Notes: generated by a model not told the origin, from the letters alone. Positions 1-7,212 are shown, counted from the first letter of the stretch. The stretch is DNA of 10,587 bases from Fusobacteriota bacterium (GCA_003973585.1 QNYN01000130.1:1-10587), one strand, 5' to 3'. Made by a program: numbers and translations.

Positions 1-63
1 TTATAATTTGATATAACTAAATCTAATTTTAAAATATAAAAAGAGAAGGAAACTATATAGTAT

Positions 64-93
64 AAAAAAATGAGCCATATATAATACAGCTCA
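64..93 (-). terminator. Possible rho-independent terminator after ispF
   Basis: Read on the minus strand, a 5-bp stem TGAGC/GCTCA (89-93 with 71-75), with two possible additional wobble pairs, is followed directly by a run of seven T. The loop is long (about 13 nt) and the stem short, so the structure is weak. Its position about 190 bp after the ispF stop would suit the end of the rfaE1-ispF transcript. Confidence 0.35.
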
Positions 94-141
94 CTCTAAC
101 TCTCCCTTGTAAAATTAGACGCAATTAAATCTAACTTTTTG

Positions 142-225
142 AACTCTCCCTAGCCCTCTCTTTATCAAAGAGAGGGAATTTTAAATTACTGTCCCCCTCT
201 TTTTTAAAGAGGGGTTAGGGGAGTT
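142..225. repeat. Three-armed palindromic element, MITE-like intergenic repeat
   Basis: The element has two perfect hairpins inside an outer inverted repeat. Hairpin 1 is a 10-bp stem (154-163 with 167-176) with a 3-nt loop. Hairpin 2 is a 9-bp stem (194-202 with 206-214) with a 3-nt loop. The outer arms 142-153 and 215-225 pair with one bulged T and one G-U, and they abut the two hairpins exactly, so an RNA or a cruciform would form a clean three-way junction. Alternatively the left and right halves pair with each other as one long imperfect hairpin. No coding capacity and no clear target duplication are seen. This build is typical of dispersed small intergenic repeats, but copy number cannot be judged from one window. 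It lies 61 bp after the ispF stop, so it would be transcribed in that mRNA and could stabilise its 3' end. Confidence 0.65.
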
Positions 226-286
226 AAGACAGAATTTCTCCTACTTTAGTGTCCCTTACTAAGGGAAACCATAAGAAGGAAAAGTT

Positions 287-766
287 CTACCCTTTTTCCT
301 TCAACAGAACCACTGCATAGGACTTTACTCCTACTTCTTCCCCTGTAAATCCTAATTTTTCTTCAGTTGTTGCTTTTACACTTACTCTATCTAAAGATAA
401 ATCTAATTCTTTAGCTAATTTTTCCCTCATTTCTAATATATAAGGTTTTAATTTTGGTTGTTGCATTACAATTTGAGAATCTATATTTACAATTTCAAAT
501 CCTTTTTTGTCTATTAATTTTTTTACATGATTTAATAATTTTATACTAGAAATTCCTTTATAAGTGTCATCTGTATCTGGAAAATGCTGTCCTATATCTC
601 CTAGTGCTAATGCTCCTAACAATCCATCCATAATTGCATGGATCAAAACATCTGCATCTGAATGTCCTAAAAGTCCTTTTTCAAATGGAATTTCCACTCC
701 ACCTAATATTAATTTTCTTCCTTCTACTAATCTATGGACATCATATCCATTTCCTATTCTATACAT
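287..766 (-). CDS. ispF: 2-C-methyl-D-erythritol 2,4-cyclodiphosphate synthase IspF
   Basis: This cytosolic enzyme of the MEP (non-mevalonate) isoprenoid pathway cyclises CDP-methylerythritol 2-phosphate to MEcPP with loss of CMP. It acts as a homotrimer with a divalent metal. The 159-residue length is normal for the family. The N-terminal G-Y-D-V-H block supplies metal ligands D9 and H11. The GHSDAD block at 34-39 leads to H43, the third ligand. The C-terminal [12 protein letters not shown] block (131-142) holds T133 and E135, which contact the nucleotide phosphates. The ATG at 766 lies 3 bp after the rfaE1 stop. Its ribosome-binding site is weak (GTGAGTGGG within the end of rfaE1), which suggests translational coupling. 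Function is certain from family motifs. The pairing with a heptose kinase looks like operon convenience, as no shared pathway is known. Confidence 0.97.
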   Translation of the reverse strand: MYRIGNGYDVHRLVEGRKLILGGVEIPFEKGLLGHSDADVLIHAIMDGLLGALALGDIGQHFPDTDDTYKGISSIKLLNHVKKLIDKKGFEIVNIDSQIVMQQPKLKPYILEMREKLAKELDLSLDRVSVKATTEEKLGFTGEEVGVKSYAVVLLKEKG

Positions 767-769
767 AAT

Positions 770-1759
770 TTATACCCACTCACGATAAACTTTATCATAA
801 AATTCAAGTATTTCTTCTTTAGTTACTGTAGAAGTTCCCATTCTTCCTACAACTACTCCTGCTGCTACATTGGCAATTTTTGCTGCTTCATGCCAAGTTG
901 CTCCTGCTGCTGCTGCTAATGTAAATACAGATATTACTGTATCTCCTGCTCCTGTTACATCATATACTTCCTTTGCAAAAGTAGGAATATTTATAATTTC
1001 ATCTTCCATAAATATACTCATACCTTCTTCACTTCTAGTAAGTAATAAATTATCTAAATTTAATTTATCTTTTAAATCTCTACCTAATTTTTCTGTATCA
1101 TCTATCCTAGATAATCCCATACATTCCATTGCTTCTTTTCTATTTGGTGTCATAGAAGTAGCACCTACATAGTTTATAGCATTACTCGGTTTTGGATCTA
1201 CAGTTACTATTATATTATTTTCTCTAGCTAATTCTATTACTTTTTTAGCTAAAGTAGGAGTTAATACCCCTTTATCATAATCCGATAAAATAATAGCATC
1301 GATCTCTTTTAAATGAAATTTCAAATTTTCTATTATTAATTCTTCATGATATGAAGTTATATCTTTTTTATCTTCCCAATCTAATCTTAGTAGTTGTTGA
1401 TGTTGAGCTAAAATTCTTCTTTTAACTATAGTTGGTCTATCCTCTGCTATTACCAAACTTTTTGTATCTATATTTTCTTTTTTTAATTCATTAATTAATC
1501 TAGTTCCATTATTATCATTTCCAATTACTCCAAAAGAATAAGTTTTACAAGACAAAGTAGATAAGTTGTTTAAAACATTGGCTCCTCCACCTAATACAAA
1601 TCTTTCTTCTTTTACATTTACCACTGGAACAGGTGCTTCTGGGGAAATTCTAGTTACCTCTCCTATAATATAGTCGTCTAACATTAAATCCCCTATTACT
1701 GCTATAGTTATATCTTTAAATTTATCTAAAATCTCCATTACTCTAGTCTTTGCTACCAT
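770..1759 (-). CDS. rfaE1: D-glycero-beta-D-manno-heptose-7-phosphate kinase (single-domain HldE N-terminal type)
   Basis: This PfkB/ribokinase-fold sugar kinase phosphorylates heptose 7-phosphate at C1, a step in making ADP-heptose for the LPS inner core. Family marks are GDLMLDDY at 23-30, followed by the G-E-V-x-R-I-S-P-E-A-P-V-P-V-V block. GGGAN lies at 57-61, QHQQLLRLD around 119-127, and the PfkB signature DVTGAGDT at 267-274 carries the catalytic D273. At 329 residues the protein ends after the kinase fold. The cytidylyltransferase-like second domain of E. coli HldE is absent, so a separate adenylyltransferase (RfaE2/HldC type) should be encoded elsewhere. The ATG at 1759 has a strong AGGAGG at 1764-1769 (5-nt spacing). 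A promoter of its own lies just upstream, and ispF follows after 3 bp. An ADP-heptose may also serve non-LPS uses, but the kinase assignment is firm. Confidence 0.94.
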   Translation of the reverse strand: MVAKTRVMEILDKFKDITIAVIGDLMLDDYIIGEVTRISPEAPVPVVNVKEERFVLGGGANVLNNLSTLSCKTYSFGVIGNDNNGTRLINELKKENIDTKSLVIAEDRPTIVKRRILAQHQQLLRLDWEDKKDITSYHEELIIENLKFHLKEIDAIILSDYDKGVLTPTLAKKVIELARENNIIVTVDPKPSNAINYVGATSMTPNRKEAMECMGLSRIDDTEKLGRDLKDKLNLDNLLLTRSEEGMSIFMEDEIINIPTFAKEVYDVTGAGDTVISVFTLAAAAGATWHEAAKIANVAAGVVVGRMGTSTVTKEEILEFYDKVYREWV

Positions 1760-1791
1760 TTTTCCTCCTATTTTGCCATTGTATTTATTTC

Positions 1792-1820
1792 AGTATAACA
1801 CCACAATTATGATTTTTCAA
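1792..1820 (-). promoter_or_regulatory. Sigma-70 type promoter for rfaE1-ispF
   Basis: On the minus strand a -35 TTGAAA (1815-1820) and a -10 TATACT (1792-1797) are separated by 17 bp. A TG dinucleotide precedes the -10 by one base (extended -10). It lies in the 63-bp gap after the outer-membrane protein gene and would start transcription about 25 bp before the rfaE1 ATG. No GC-rich terminator is seen between the two genes, so read-through from upstream is also possible. Confidence 0.7.
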
Positions 1821-1822
1821 TT

Positions 1823-2638
1823 TTAAAAAGTGTACCTTAATCCTGTACCTACAAAATAGTTTATATTAGTATCTACAATAGGGGAATCACTAATTTCATC
1901 TCCTACATATTGTAGTTCTGTAAGTGCAAATATCGATAATTTCCTTGTCAGATAATAACTACCAGTTAACCCTATAGAAGTAGCTACTGTAATCCTATCT
2001 ATTTCATATTTATTGTCTATCTTCCAACTTTCAGAGTTATTAGCTTCTGATTCAGTTACACCAAAATAATAATTACTTATATTTTTATTTAATAGCGTTA
2101 AGTTCAGTTGTGGAATTAATATAAATCTTCTACTTACCATAATTGGTCGAATTATAGAACCTTTCCCTGTTCCTCCATATTCTCCACCTCTTACTTCTCC
2201 TACTAATTTTAGCTCTTTATTTAAATTATATCCTACTCTAATTCCATATTCCATTTGCGTTTTTCTATCATTAATTCCTCGATATCCCTCTTTCATATCT
2301 GAATTATCTAAAGCAGCACCTCCTAGTGCTCCTCCTATACCTTGAAGGGATAATCCACCAAATATTTGGGTGAAACCTGTTAAAGATAATTTTTCATTAA
2401 TTTGTTTTTTATATCCAATTTCAGTCCCTATTAAATAAATCCCTTCTACTTCCCCTCCAAAAACAGGAACAAAAGGTGTTTTATGGCTATTAGTTTTATA
2501 TAATCTAGAGCCTACACCTGTCATTGCACCAATAGAAAATTTAGAATTAAATTTTTTATTTGGTTTATTCTCTTCATCTTGTGTAAAACTTATTTGAAAA
2601 ATTATTAATAATAAAGGTAATAATATAATTTTTTTCAT
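1823..2638 (-). CDS. MipA/OmpV family outer-membrane beta-barrel protein
   Basis: This is a predicted outer-membrane protein of 271 residues. An N-terminal signal peptide is clear: MKK, then a hydrophobic run to about residue 18, with likely cleavage near T19-Q20/D21 before an acidic start. The mature part is made of alternating amphipathic strands and ends in a C-terminal F after R-Y-T, the usual barrel-assembly signal. MipA/OmpV family marks are D-R-K-T-Q-M-E-Y-G-x-R-V-G-Y (124-137), YYFGV (190-194) and D-E-I-S-D-S-P-I-V-D near the C-terminus (247-256). MipA of E. coli was described as a scaffold between MltA and PBP1B. Other family members are osmotically regulated porin-like proteins, so the exact role here is unknown. 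The ATG at 2638 has a clear AGGAGG 7 nt upstream. The gene stands divergent from the SAM-regulated operon and has its own -10. Confidence 0.85.
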   Translation of the reverse strand: MKKIILLPLLLIIFQISFTQDEENKPNKKFNSKFSIGAMTGVGSRLYKTNSHKTPFVPVFGGEVEGIYLIGTEIGYKKQINEKLSLTGFTQIFGGLSLQGIGGALGGAALDNSDMKEGYRGINDRKTQMEYGIRVGYNLNKELKLVGEVRGGEYGGTGKGSIIRPIMVSRRFILIPQLNLTLLNKNISNYYFGVTESEANNSESWKIDNKYEIDRITVATSIGLTGSYYLTRKLSIFALTELQYVGDEISDSPIVDTNINYFVGTGLRYTF

Positions 2639-2670
2639 TTTCTTTCCTCCTAATCCTTAATGTGTAACTA

Positions 2671-2699
2671 ATTATACTAAAGCTTTATAAAATTTACTA
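2671..2699 (-). promoter_or_regulatory. Probable promoter of the MipA/OmpV-family gene
   Basis: A perfect -10 TATAAT is seen on the minus strand at 2671-2676, about 33 bp before the ATG. The -35 at the expected distance (about 2694-2699, TAGTAA) is poor. A 10-bp palindrome TAAAGCTTTA (2678-2687) fills the spacer just upstream of the -10. Confidence 0.5.
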
Positions 2700-2738
2700 T
2701 ATTTTTATAATAAATTTTATTGACTTAAAAGCTTTTAA
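2678..2738. repeat. Paired AAAGCTTT palindromes in the two divergent promoters
   Basis: TAAAGCTTTA (2678-2687) lies in the -35/-10 spacer of the minus-strand promoter. TTAAAAGCTTTTAA (2725-2738) lies in the spacer of the plus-strand promoter. They share an AAAGCTTT core, and their centres are 49 bp apart. They could be operator half-pairs for a common regulator. AT-rich DNA yields such palindromes by chance, so this is a weak call. Confidence 0.3.
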
Positions 2739-2749
2739 TATAGTATAAT
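2720..2749 (+). promoter_or_regulatory. Sigma-70 promoter of the SAM-riboswitch operon
   Basis: A near-consensus -35 TTGACT (2720-2725) and a consensus -10 TATAAT (2744-2749) are 18 bp apart. Transcription would begin near 2756, about 30 nt before the riboswitch P1 helix. A 14-bp perfect palindrome TTAAAAGCTTTTAA (2725-2738) overlaps the -35 end and the spacer. Confidence 0.85.
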
Positions 2750-2784
2750 ATTTTGTTGAAAAATTTAAAATTAAATATGTAAAA

Positions 2785-2886
2785 TCTTATTAAGAGAGAC
2801 TGAGGGAATTGGCCCTATGAAGTCCAGCAACCCCCATTTTGGGTAGGTGCTAAATCCAAACAATCAATATGATTGTAAAGATAAGA
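2785..2886 (+). promoter_or_regulatory. SAM-I (S-box) riboswitch aptamer
   Basis: The segment matches the S-box consensus in order. P1 is TCTTAT (2785-2790) with ATAAGA (2881-2886). Then come AAGAGAG and GAGGGA, then GGCCCTATGA, then CCAGCAACC. A P3-like hairpin (2833-2836 with 2840-2843) follows, then GGTGCTAAATCC, then a P4 hairpin ACAATC/GATTGT (2860-2865 with 2871-2876), then AAAGATAAGAGG. The conserved kink-turn ATGA and the GCAACC and GGTGCTAA segments that form the SAM pocket are all present. It binds S-adenosylmethionine and controls the operon by transcription termination. The 3' strand AAGAGG (2883-2888) can pair instead with CCTCTT (2902-2907), with added pairs TAA/TTA, to form an antiterminator. 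High SAM therefore predicts OFF and low SAM predicts ON. Confidence 0.97.
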
Positions 2887-2900
2887 GGAATTTAACGCTT

Positions 2901-2930
2901 ACCTCTTGTTTTAGAAACAAGAGGTTTTTT
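2901..2930 (+). terminator. Riboswitch-controlled intrinsic terminator
   Basis: A perfect 11-bp stem (2901-2911 with 2915-2925) with a TAG loop is followed by a run of T. Its 5' arm CCTCTT (2902-2907) is complementary to AAGAGG at the 3' side of riboswitch P1, so terminator and antiterminator exclude each other. The AGGAGG of the first gene follows at 2935-2940, so the switch acts before translation starts. Confidence 0.95.
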
Positions 2931-2946
2931 ATTTAGGAGGATATTT

Positions 2947-3489
2947 ATGAAATTAACTACAAAAAGTGTTGTTGCAATTGGAATAGGAGCTGCTTTATAC
3001 GGTGTATTATCTGCTGTTTCTATACCTATTGCTCCTAACACATCGCTTAGAATAGCTGTTGCTCTTCTAACTATATTTGGTGCATTATTTGGTCCTATAG
3101 CAGGATTTTTAGTTGGATTTATTGGTCATGCACTAAACGATACTATGATGTATGGTGGAATATGGTGGAGTTGGGTTATGTTATCTGCTATGATCGGTCT
3201 TTCTATGGGATTTATTAGATTTGATAAAACATTTGACCCTGAAAATGGAATTTTAAACAAAACACATATTGTTAAATTATATCTATTTGCTGTTATTGGT
3301 ATGATTTTAGCTGGTGTTGCAGCTTATATTGGTGATGTTTTCTTCTATGGAGAACCTGCTGATAAAGTATGGATACAAATTCTTTTTGCTACTGTTTCAA
3401 ACTTTATTGTAACAGCTGGTTTAGGTATTCAATCATTGATTCTTTTAGCTAAAAGAAAAGGAAAACATAATAATTTAACTGCTGAATAA
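2947..3489 (+). CDS. ECF transporter S component, UPF0397 family; probable methionine or methionine-precursor uptake
   Basis: This is the membrane substrate-binding (S) subunit of an energy-coupling-factor ABC importer, 180 residues long. The start reads like UPF0397 proteins: [18 protein letters not shown], then P-N-T-S, then [22 protein letters not shown] (44-65), then GGIWWSW (70-76). About five or six hydrophobic segments are visible (roughly 8-28, 34-60, 72-92, 110-132, 142-168), with a positively charged C-terminal tail. The helix-1 region rich in small residues is where S components dock onto EcfT. The ATG follows AGGAGG with 6-nt spacing. Substrate is inferred, not seen. It is the first gene behind a SAM riboswitch and shares an operon with metK, which points to methionine or a precursor, as was proposed from comparative genomics for S-box-regulated ECF systems (MtsTUV). 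Automatic annotation may call it a riboflavin-type S component from its Pfam family; the context argues against that. Confidence 0.88.
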   Translation: MKLTTKSVVAIGIGAALYGVLSAVSIPIAPNTSLRIAVALLTIFGALFGPIAGFLVGFIGHALNDTMMYGGIWWSWVMLSAMIGLSMGFIRFDKTFDPENGILNKTHIVKLYLFAVIGMILAGVAAYIGDVFFYGEPADKVWIQILFATVSNFIVTAGLGIQSLILLAKRKGKHNNLTAE

Positions 3490-3510
3490 TTTAATCAAGG
3501 AGATTAAAAA

Positions 3511-5217
3511 ATGGGAAATGAGAAAGAAAGAAATATCATTGAATTTAAAAACTTTACATTCCAATATAGAAGTCTAGGAACTCCTACCTTAAAGAATATA
3601 AATTTATCTATCAAAAATGGTGAAAAAGTCCTTATTGCTGGACCTTCTGGATCTGGTAAATCTACACTTGGACACTGTTTAAATGGATTAATTCCTTTTT
3701 CATATTTTGGAGAGATCAAAGGGGATCTAAGAATCAATGGTATTGAACCACATAAAACTAGTATTTTTCATATTAGTAGTCATGTTTCTACTATTTTACA
3801 GGATCAAGATGGACAATTTGTAGGGCTTAGTGTAGGAGAAGATGTAGCCTTTATAGATGAAAATAAAAATGTCCCTCTAGATATTATGAAAAAAAATGTA
3901 AAAAAAGCTTTAAAAGAAGTTAATATGCTAGAATTTATCGATAAAAGTCCACAAGAATTAAGTGGTGGATTAATGCAAAAGGCATCTCTAGCTGGAATTA
4001 TCATGAGTGACGCTCCTATTTTATTATTTGATGAGCCCTTAGCAAATTTAGATCCTGCAAGTGGTATATCGGCTATGAAATTAATCTCTGATATTCATAA
4101 AAAATCTAATAAGACTATTGTTGTTATCGAACATAGGATTGAAGATGTTTTAGCTGAAGATTTTGATAAAATTATTATTATCGATAATGGAGAAGTTGTA
4201 GCTTCTGGTACTCCTTTAGAACTTTTACTGAATCATTCATTGAAAAAATTCGGTTTAAGAGAACCTTTATATATTGAAACATTGAGATATGCTAATGTTG
4301 ATTTAGAAGGATTAGATTTATTAAATATAGAAAAACTTAATACACCTAATATTAAAGATAAAATCCACAAATGGATAAAAAATGTAAATATTGAAAGACC
4401 TTCTTATGAAGAAAAAATATTAGAGGTTAAAGATTTAACTTTTTCATACGATAAAAAATACAATGTTCTAGATAATATAACCTTTGATCTTTATAAGGGG
4501 GAAATTATTTCTTTATTAGGAAATAATGGTGCTGGAAAGTCTACCCTTTCAAAAGTTATTACTGGAATTTGTAAAAAATCAAGTGGAACTATCCTATATA
4601 AAGGGGAAAATATTGAAAATTGGAGTATTCGAAAAAGAGGATTAGAGATAGGATATGTTATGCAAAATCCTAATCATATGATTACCCAAGAAACTCTCAT
4701 TGATGAAGTTACTTTTGGACTAAAACTTCGAGGGTATAAAAAAGATATTATTTTAGAAAAAGCTGAAAAGGCTCTAAAAATTTGTGGATTACACGCCTTT
4801 AGAAACTGGCCTATTACAGCTCTTAGTTATGGTCAGAAAAAAAGACTTAGTATTGCTACAATCCTTGCTTTAGAACCTAGTATCTTAATTTTAGATGAAC
4901 CTACAGCAGGACAAGATCACAGACATTATTTAGATTTTATGCAATTTATAGAAAAATTAAGCAAAATAGGATTAAGTATTATTTTTATTACCCATGATAT
5001 GCATTTAGCATTAGAATATAGTAATCGTGCTGTTGTTTTATCTTCAGGAAAAATTATAAAAAATGATAAAGTCTCAAAAGTTTTATCACAAAATGAAATT
5101 TTAGAACAGGCAAACTTAAAAAAAATATCTGTATCCACTTTGGGAACTGTTTTAGGTATTGATGAAAAATTAATGTTAGATACATTTATCAATTTTGACC
5201 ATAAGGAGGTGAGATAG
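3511..5217 (+). CDS. ECF transporter fused ATPase with two nucleotide-binding domains (YkoD/MtsU-like)
   Basis: This cytoplasmic motor of the ECF importer has 568 residues and carries two complete ABC domains in one chain. Domain 1 has Walker A GPSGSGKST (44-52), Q-loop Q97, signature LSGGLMQ (150-156), Walker B LLFDEP (171-176) and switch H208. Domain 2 has Walker A GNNGAGKST (337-345), Q-loop Q385, signature LSYGQKKR (438-445), Walker B ILILDEP (458-464) and switch H495. Both sites therefore look catalytically intact. A linker of about 50 residues (250-300) joins them. Many ECF systems instead use separate EcfA1 and EcfA2; this fusion makes the transporter a dedicated three-protein system rather than a shared module. 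AAGGAG precedes the ATG, 21 bp after the S-component stop. The stop codon abuts the ecfT start. Confidence 0.95.
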   Translation: MGNEKERNIIEFKNFTFQYRSLGTPTLKNINLSIKNGEKVLIAGPSGSGKSTLGHCLNGLIPFSYFGEIKGDLRINGIEPHKTSIFHISSHVSTILQDQDGQFVGLSVGEDVAFIDENKNVPLDIMKKNVKKALKEVNMLEFIDKSPQELSGGLMQKASLAGIIMSDAPILLFDEPLANLDPASGISAMKLISDIHKKSNKTIVVIEHRIEDVLAEDFDKIIIIDNGEVVASGTPLELLLNHSLKKFGLREPLYIETLRYANVDLEGLDLLNIEKLNTPNIKDKIHKWIKNVNIERPSYEEKILEVKDLTFSYDKKYNVLDNITFDLYKGEIISLLGNNGAGKSTLSKVITGICKKSSGTILYKGENIENWSIRKRGLEIGYVMQNPNHMITQETLIDEVTFGLKLRGYKKDIILEKAEKALKICGLHAFRNWPITALSYGQKKRLSIATILALEPSILILDEPTAGQDHRHYLDFMQFIEKLSKIGLSIIFITHDMHLALEYSNRAVVLSSGKIIKNDKVSKVLSQNEILEQANLKKISVSTLGTVLGIDEKLMLDTFINFDHKEVR

Positions 5218-6045
5218 GTGGCTTCATCTGGAACTTTATATATAGAAAAGAACTCTCCTATCCACTCTTTAGATGGAAGTATCAAACTTTTGATGTTATT
5301 AGTTTGGACTGGAATTACATTTATGTTTACAGATATTAGAGTTTTTATAGGTTTAATTCTTTTAGGAACTTTTCTTATCCATCTAGCAAAAATCACTTTT
5401 AAAGAAGTTAAACCATTAGTATTCTTTTTATTAATATTTACCTTTTTTAACTCGATCTTTTTGATTTTAATAACTCCTACATATGGATCGGAACTTCTAA
5501 ATCAATACACACCTATATTTAATATTTTAGGTAGACCACTTACCTATGAAACTCTGTGGTTTGCAGTAACACTCTCACTTAAATATTTAGCTATATTACC
5601 AATTACTATTATTTTTATATTCACTACTCATCCTAGTAGATTTGCTAGTAGTTTAAATAAATTAGGAGTTTCTTATAAAATAGCCTATGCTGTGAATATT
5701 GCTCTTAGATATATTCCAGATGTAAAGGATGAATTTGTAAATATTATGCATGCACAAGAAGCTCGTGGAGTAGCATTTAGAAAAGAAGATGCTAACCTTC
5801 TAACACGATTAAAAAATTATAATACAATATTGATTCCATTAGTTTTATCTTCATTAAATAGAGTAGAAGTAGTATCAAATGCTATGAATTTAAGGGGATT
5901 TGGATCTGAAAAAACTAGAACTTGGTACAATGGAAAAAAATACGGGAAAATTGATTTTATAGCTATAACCCTTCTTATTGTAGGAAGTGCTATAGGGATA
6001 ATTATTAACAAATTTTATTTAACAGGATTTTGGTATCCATTTTAG
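5218..6045 (+). CDS. ecfT: ECF transporter transmembrane coupling protein EcfT
   Basis: This is the membrane scaffold that couples ATP hydrolysis by the fused ATPase to toppling of the S component. It has 275 residues, usual for the family. Hydrophobic segments lie near 22-38, 42-58, 65-88, 113-136 and 246-264. The two short Ala/Leu-Arg-Gly coupling motifs that contact the ATPase grooves are present as A-R-G at 182-184 and L-R-G at 225-227. The start is GTG, placed directly after the TAG of the ATPase gene with zero spacing and with AGGAGG about 9 nt upstream inside that gene. Tight translational coupling is likely. Its stop TAG forms part of the AGGAGG used by metK. Confidence 0.94.
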   Translation: MASSGTLYIEKNSPIHSLDGSIKLLMLLVWTGITFMFTDIRVFIGLILLGTFLIHLAKITFKEVKPLVFFLLIFTFFNSIFLILITPTYGSELLNQYTPIFNILGRPLTYETLWFAVTLSLKYLAILPITIIFIFTTHPSRFASSLNKLGVSYKIAYAVNIALRYIPDVKDEFVNIMHAQEARGVAFRKEDANLLTRLKNYNTILIPLVLSSLNRVEVVSNAMNLRGFGSEKTRTWYNGKKYGKIDFIAITLLIVGSAIGIIINKFYLTGFWYPF

Positions 6046-6060
6046 GAGGAGGAAATTATC

Positions 6061-7212
6061 ATGGCAGAAAAAACTTATTTTACATCGGAATGTGTATCTC
6101 CAGGACATCCAGATAAAATTGCAGATCAAATATCAGATGCAGTTTTAGATGCTTGTTTAGCAGAAGATCCCAAGGCTAGAGTAGCTTGTGAGACTTTTTG
6201 TACAACAGGTCAAGTTATTGTTGGAGGAGAAATCACAACAACTACATATGTAGATATTCAAACTATTGTTAGGGAAAAAATTGATGAAATAGGATATAGA
6301 GCTGGAATGGGATTTGATAGAGATTGTGGTGTATTAAATGCTATCCATTCTCAATCACCTGATATATCAATGGGTGTAGATACAGGTGGAGCTGGAGATC
6401 AAGGAATTATGTTTGGAGGAGCTATCAATGAAACTCCTGAATTAATGCCTTTAGCACTAGTTTTATCTAGAGAAATTATAAAAAAATTAACTATTATAAC
6501 TAGAAATAAAGAATTACCTTGGGCTAGACCTGATGCAAAATCTCAAGTAACATTAGCATATAACCAAGATGGAAGTGTTGATCATGTGGAAACTATCGTT
6601 GTTTCTGTACAACATAATCCTGAAGTAACTAATGAAACTATCAAAAAAGATATTATAGAATTAGTTATTACTCCTGTTTTAGAAAAATATAATTTAGATG
6701 TTAAAAAAGTAAATCATTTCCATATTAATCCTACTGGTAGATTTGTAATTGGTGGACCTCACGGAGATGCTGGACTTACAGGAAGAAAAATAATTGTAGA
6801 TACATATGGTGGATTTTTCCGTCATGGTGGAGGAGCTTTTTCTGGAAAAGATCCTTCTAAAGTAGATAGATCAGCAGCTTATGCTGCAAGATGGGTTGCA
6901 AAAAACATTGTAGGAGCTAATTTTGCAACTAAATGTGAAGTTCAATTATCGTATGCAATAGGAGTAGCTCATCCAACTTCTATAAAAGTAGATACTTTTG
7001 GAACTGGAACTGTAGAAGAATTAAAATTAGCAGATGCTGTTATGAAAATTTTTGATCTTTCTCCTCGTGGAATAGAAAGTGCATTAGAACTTAGAGAACC
7101 TAAATTTAAATATCAAGATTTAGCAGCTTTTGGTCATATTGGTAGAACAGACATTGATCTTCCTTGGGAGAGATTAAACAAAGTAGAAGAATTAAAAAAA
7201 GCTTTAAGCTAG
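6061..7212 (+). CDS. metK: S-adenosylmethionine synthetase (methionine adenosyltransferase)
   Basis: This cytosolic enzyme makes SAM, phosphate and pyrophosphate from methionine and ATP. The 383-residue length is typical. Visible marks are [13 protein letters not shown] (7-19, with H16 and D18 at the active site), the hexapeptide signature G-A-G-D-Q-G (110-115) followed by IMFG, and the phosphate-binding block [19 protein letters not shown] (256-274). The C-terminal HIGRTD..PWE end is also usual. AGGAGGAGG, overlapping the ecfT stop, gives a strong ribosome-binding site for the ATG, 15 bp after ecfT. No second riboswitch or promoter fits in that gap, so SAM feedback must come from the S-box at the head of the operon. 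The gene is followed by a strong terminator. Confidence 0.98.
   Translation: MAEKTYFTSECVSPGHPDKIADQISDAVLDACLAEDPKARVACETFCTTGQVIVGGEITTTTYVDIQTIVREKIDEIGYRAGMGFDRDCGVLNAIHSQSPDISMGVDTGGAGDQGIMFGGAINETPELMPLALVLSREIIKKLTIITRNKELPWARPDAKSQVTLAYNQDGSVDHVETIVVSVQHNPEVTNETIKKDIIELVITPVLEKYNLDVKKVNHFHINPTGRFVIGGPHGDAGLTGRKIIVDTYGGFFRHGGGAFSGKDPSKVDRSAAYAARWVAKNIVGANFATKCEVQLSYAIGVAHPTSIKVDTFGTGTVEELKLADAVMKIFDLSPRGIESALELREPKFKYQDLAAFGHIGRTDIDLPWERLNKVEELKKALS

Larger units (their letters stand above)
1..286. other. Intergenic region without a gene, left edge
   Basis: No credible coding frame is visible here. The stretch is very AT-rich apart from a cluster of C/G-rich palindromes. It contains a possible minus-strand terminator (64-93), an 84-bp palindromic element (142-225) and a short palindrome at 252-266 (TCCCTTA, one base, TAAGGGA). 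A fragment at about 97-108 resembles the outer arm of the 84-bp element and may be a decayed partial copy. It lies downstream of ispF on the minus strand. The gene beyond the left edge is not visible. Confidence 0.6.

Noticed and set aside
564..1172. Open frames on the plus strand opposite ispF and rfaE1
   Set aside because: They are antisense to two firmly identified genes, have low-complexity Ser/Cys/Pro-rich translations, and lack ribosome-binding sites.
1760..1822. Terminator between the MipA/OmpV gene and rfaE1
   Set aside because: Only an A/T-only inverted repeat near 1815-1829 is present; there is no G/C-rich stem followed by a T run.
2785..2930. T-box or another riboswitch class (TPP, FMN) for the leader
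   Set aside because: The GGCCC-ATGA, GCAACC and GGTGCTAAATCC segments in order are specific to SAM-I; no T-box motif (UGGN) context or thi-box is present.
3504..6011. Minus-strand open frames (around 3504-3737, 3804-4004, 4926-5396, 5817-6011)
   Set aside because: All lie opposite the ECF ATPase and EcfT genes, and their translations show no recognisable motif; they are shadows of real genes.
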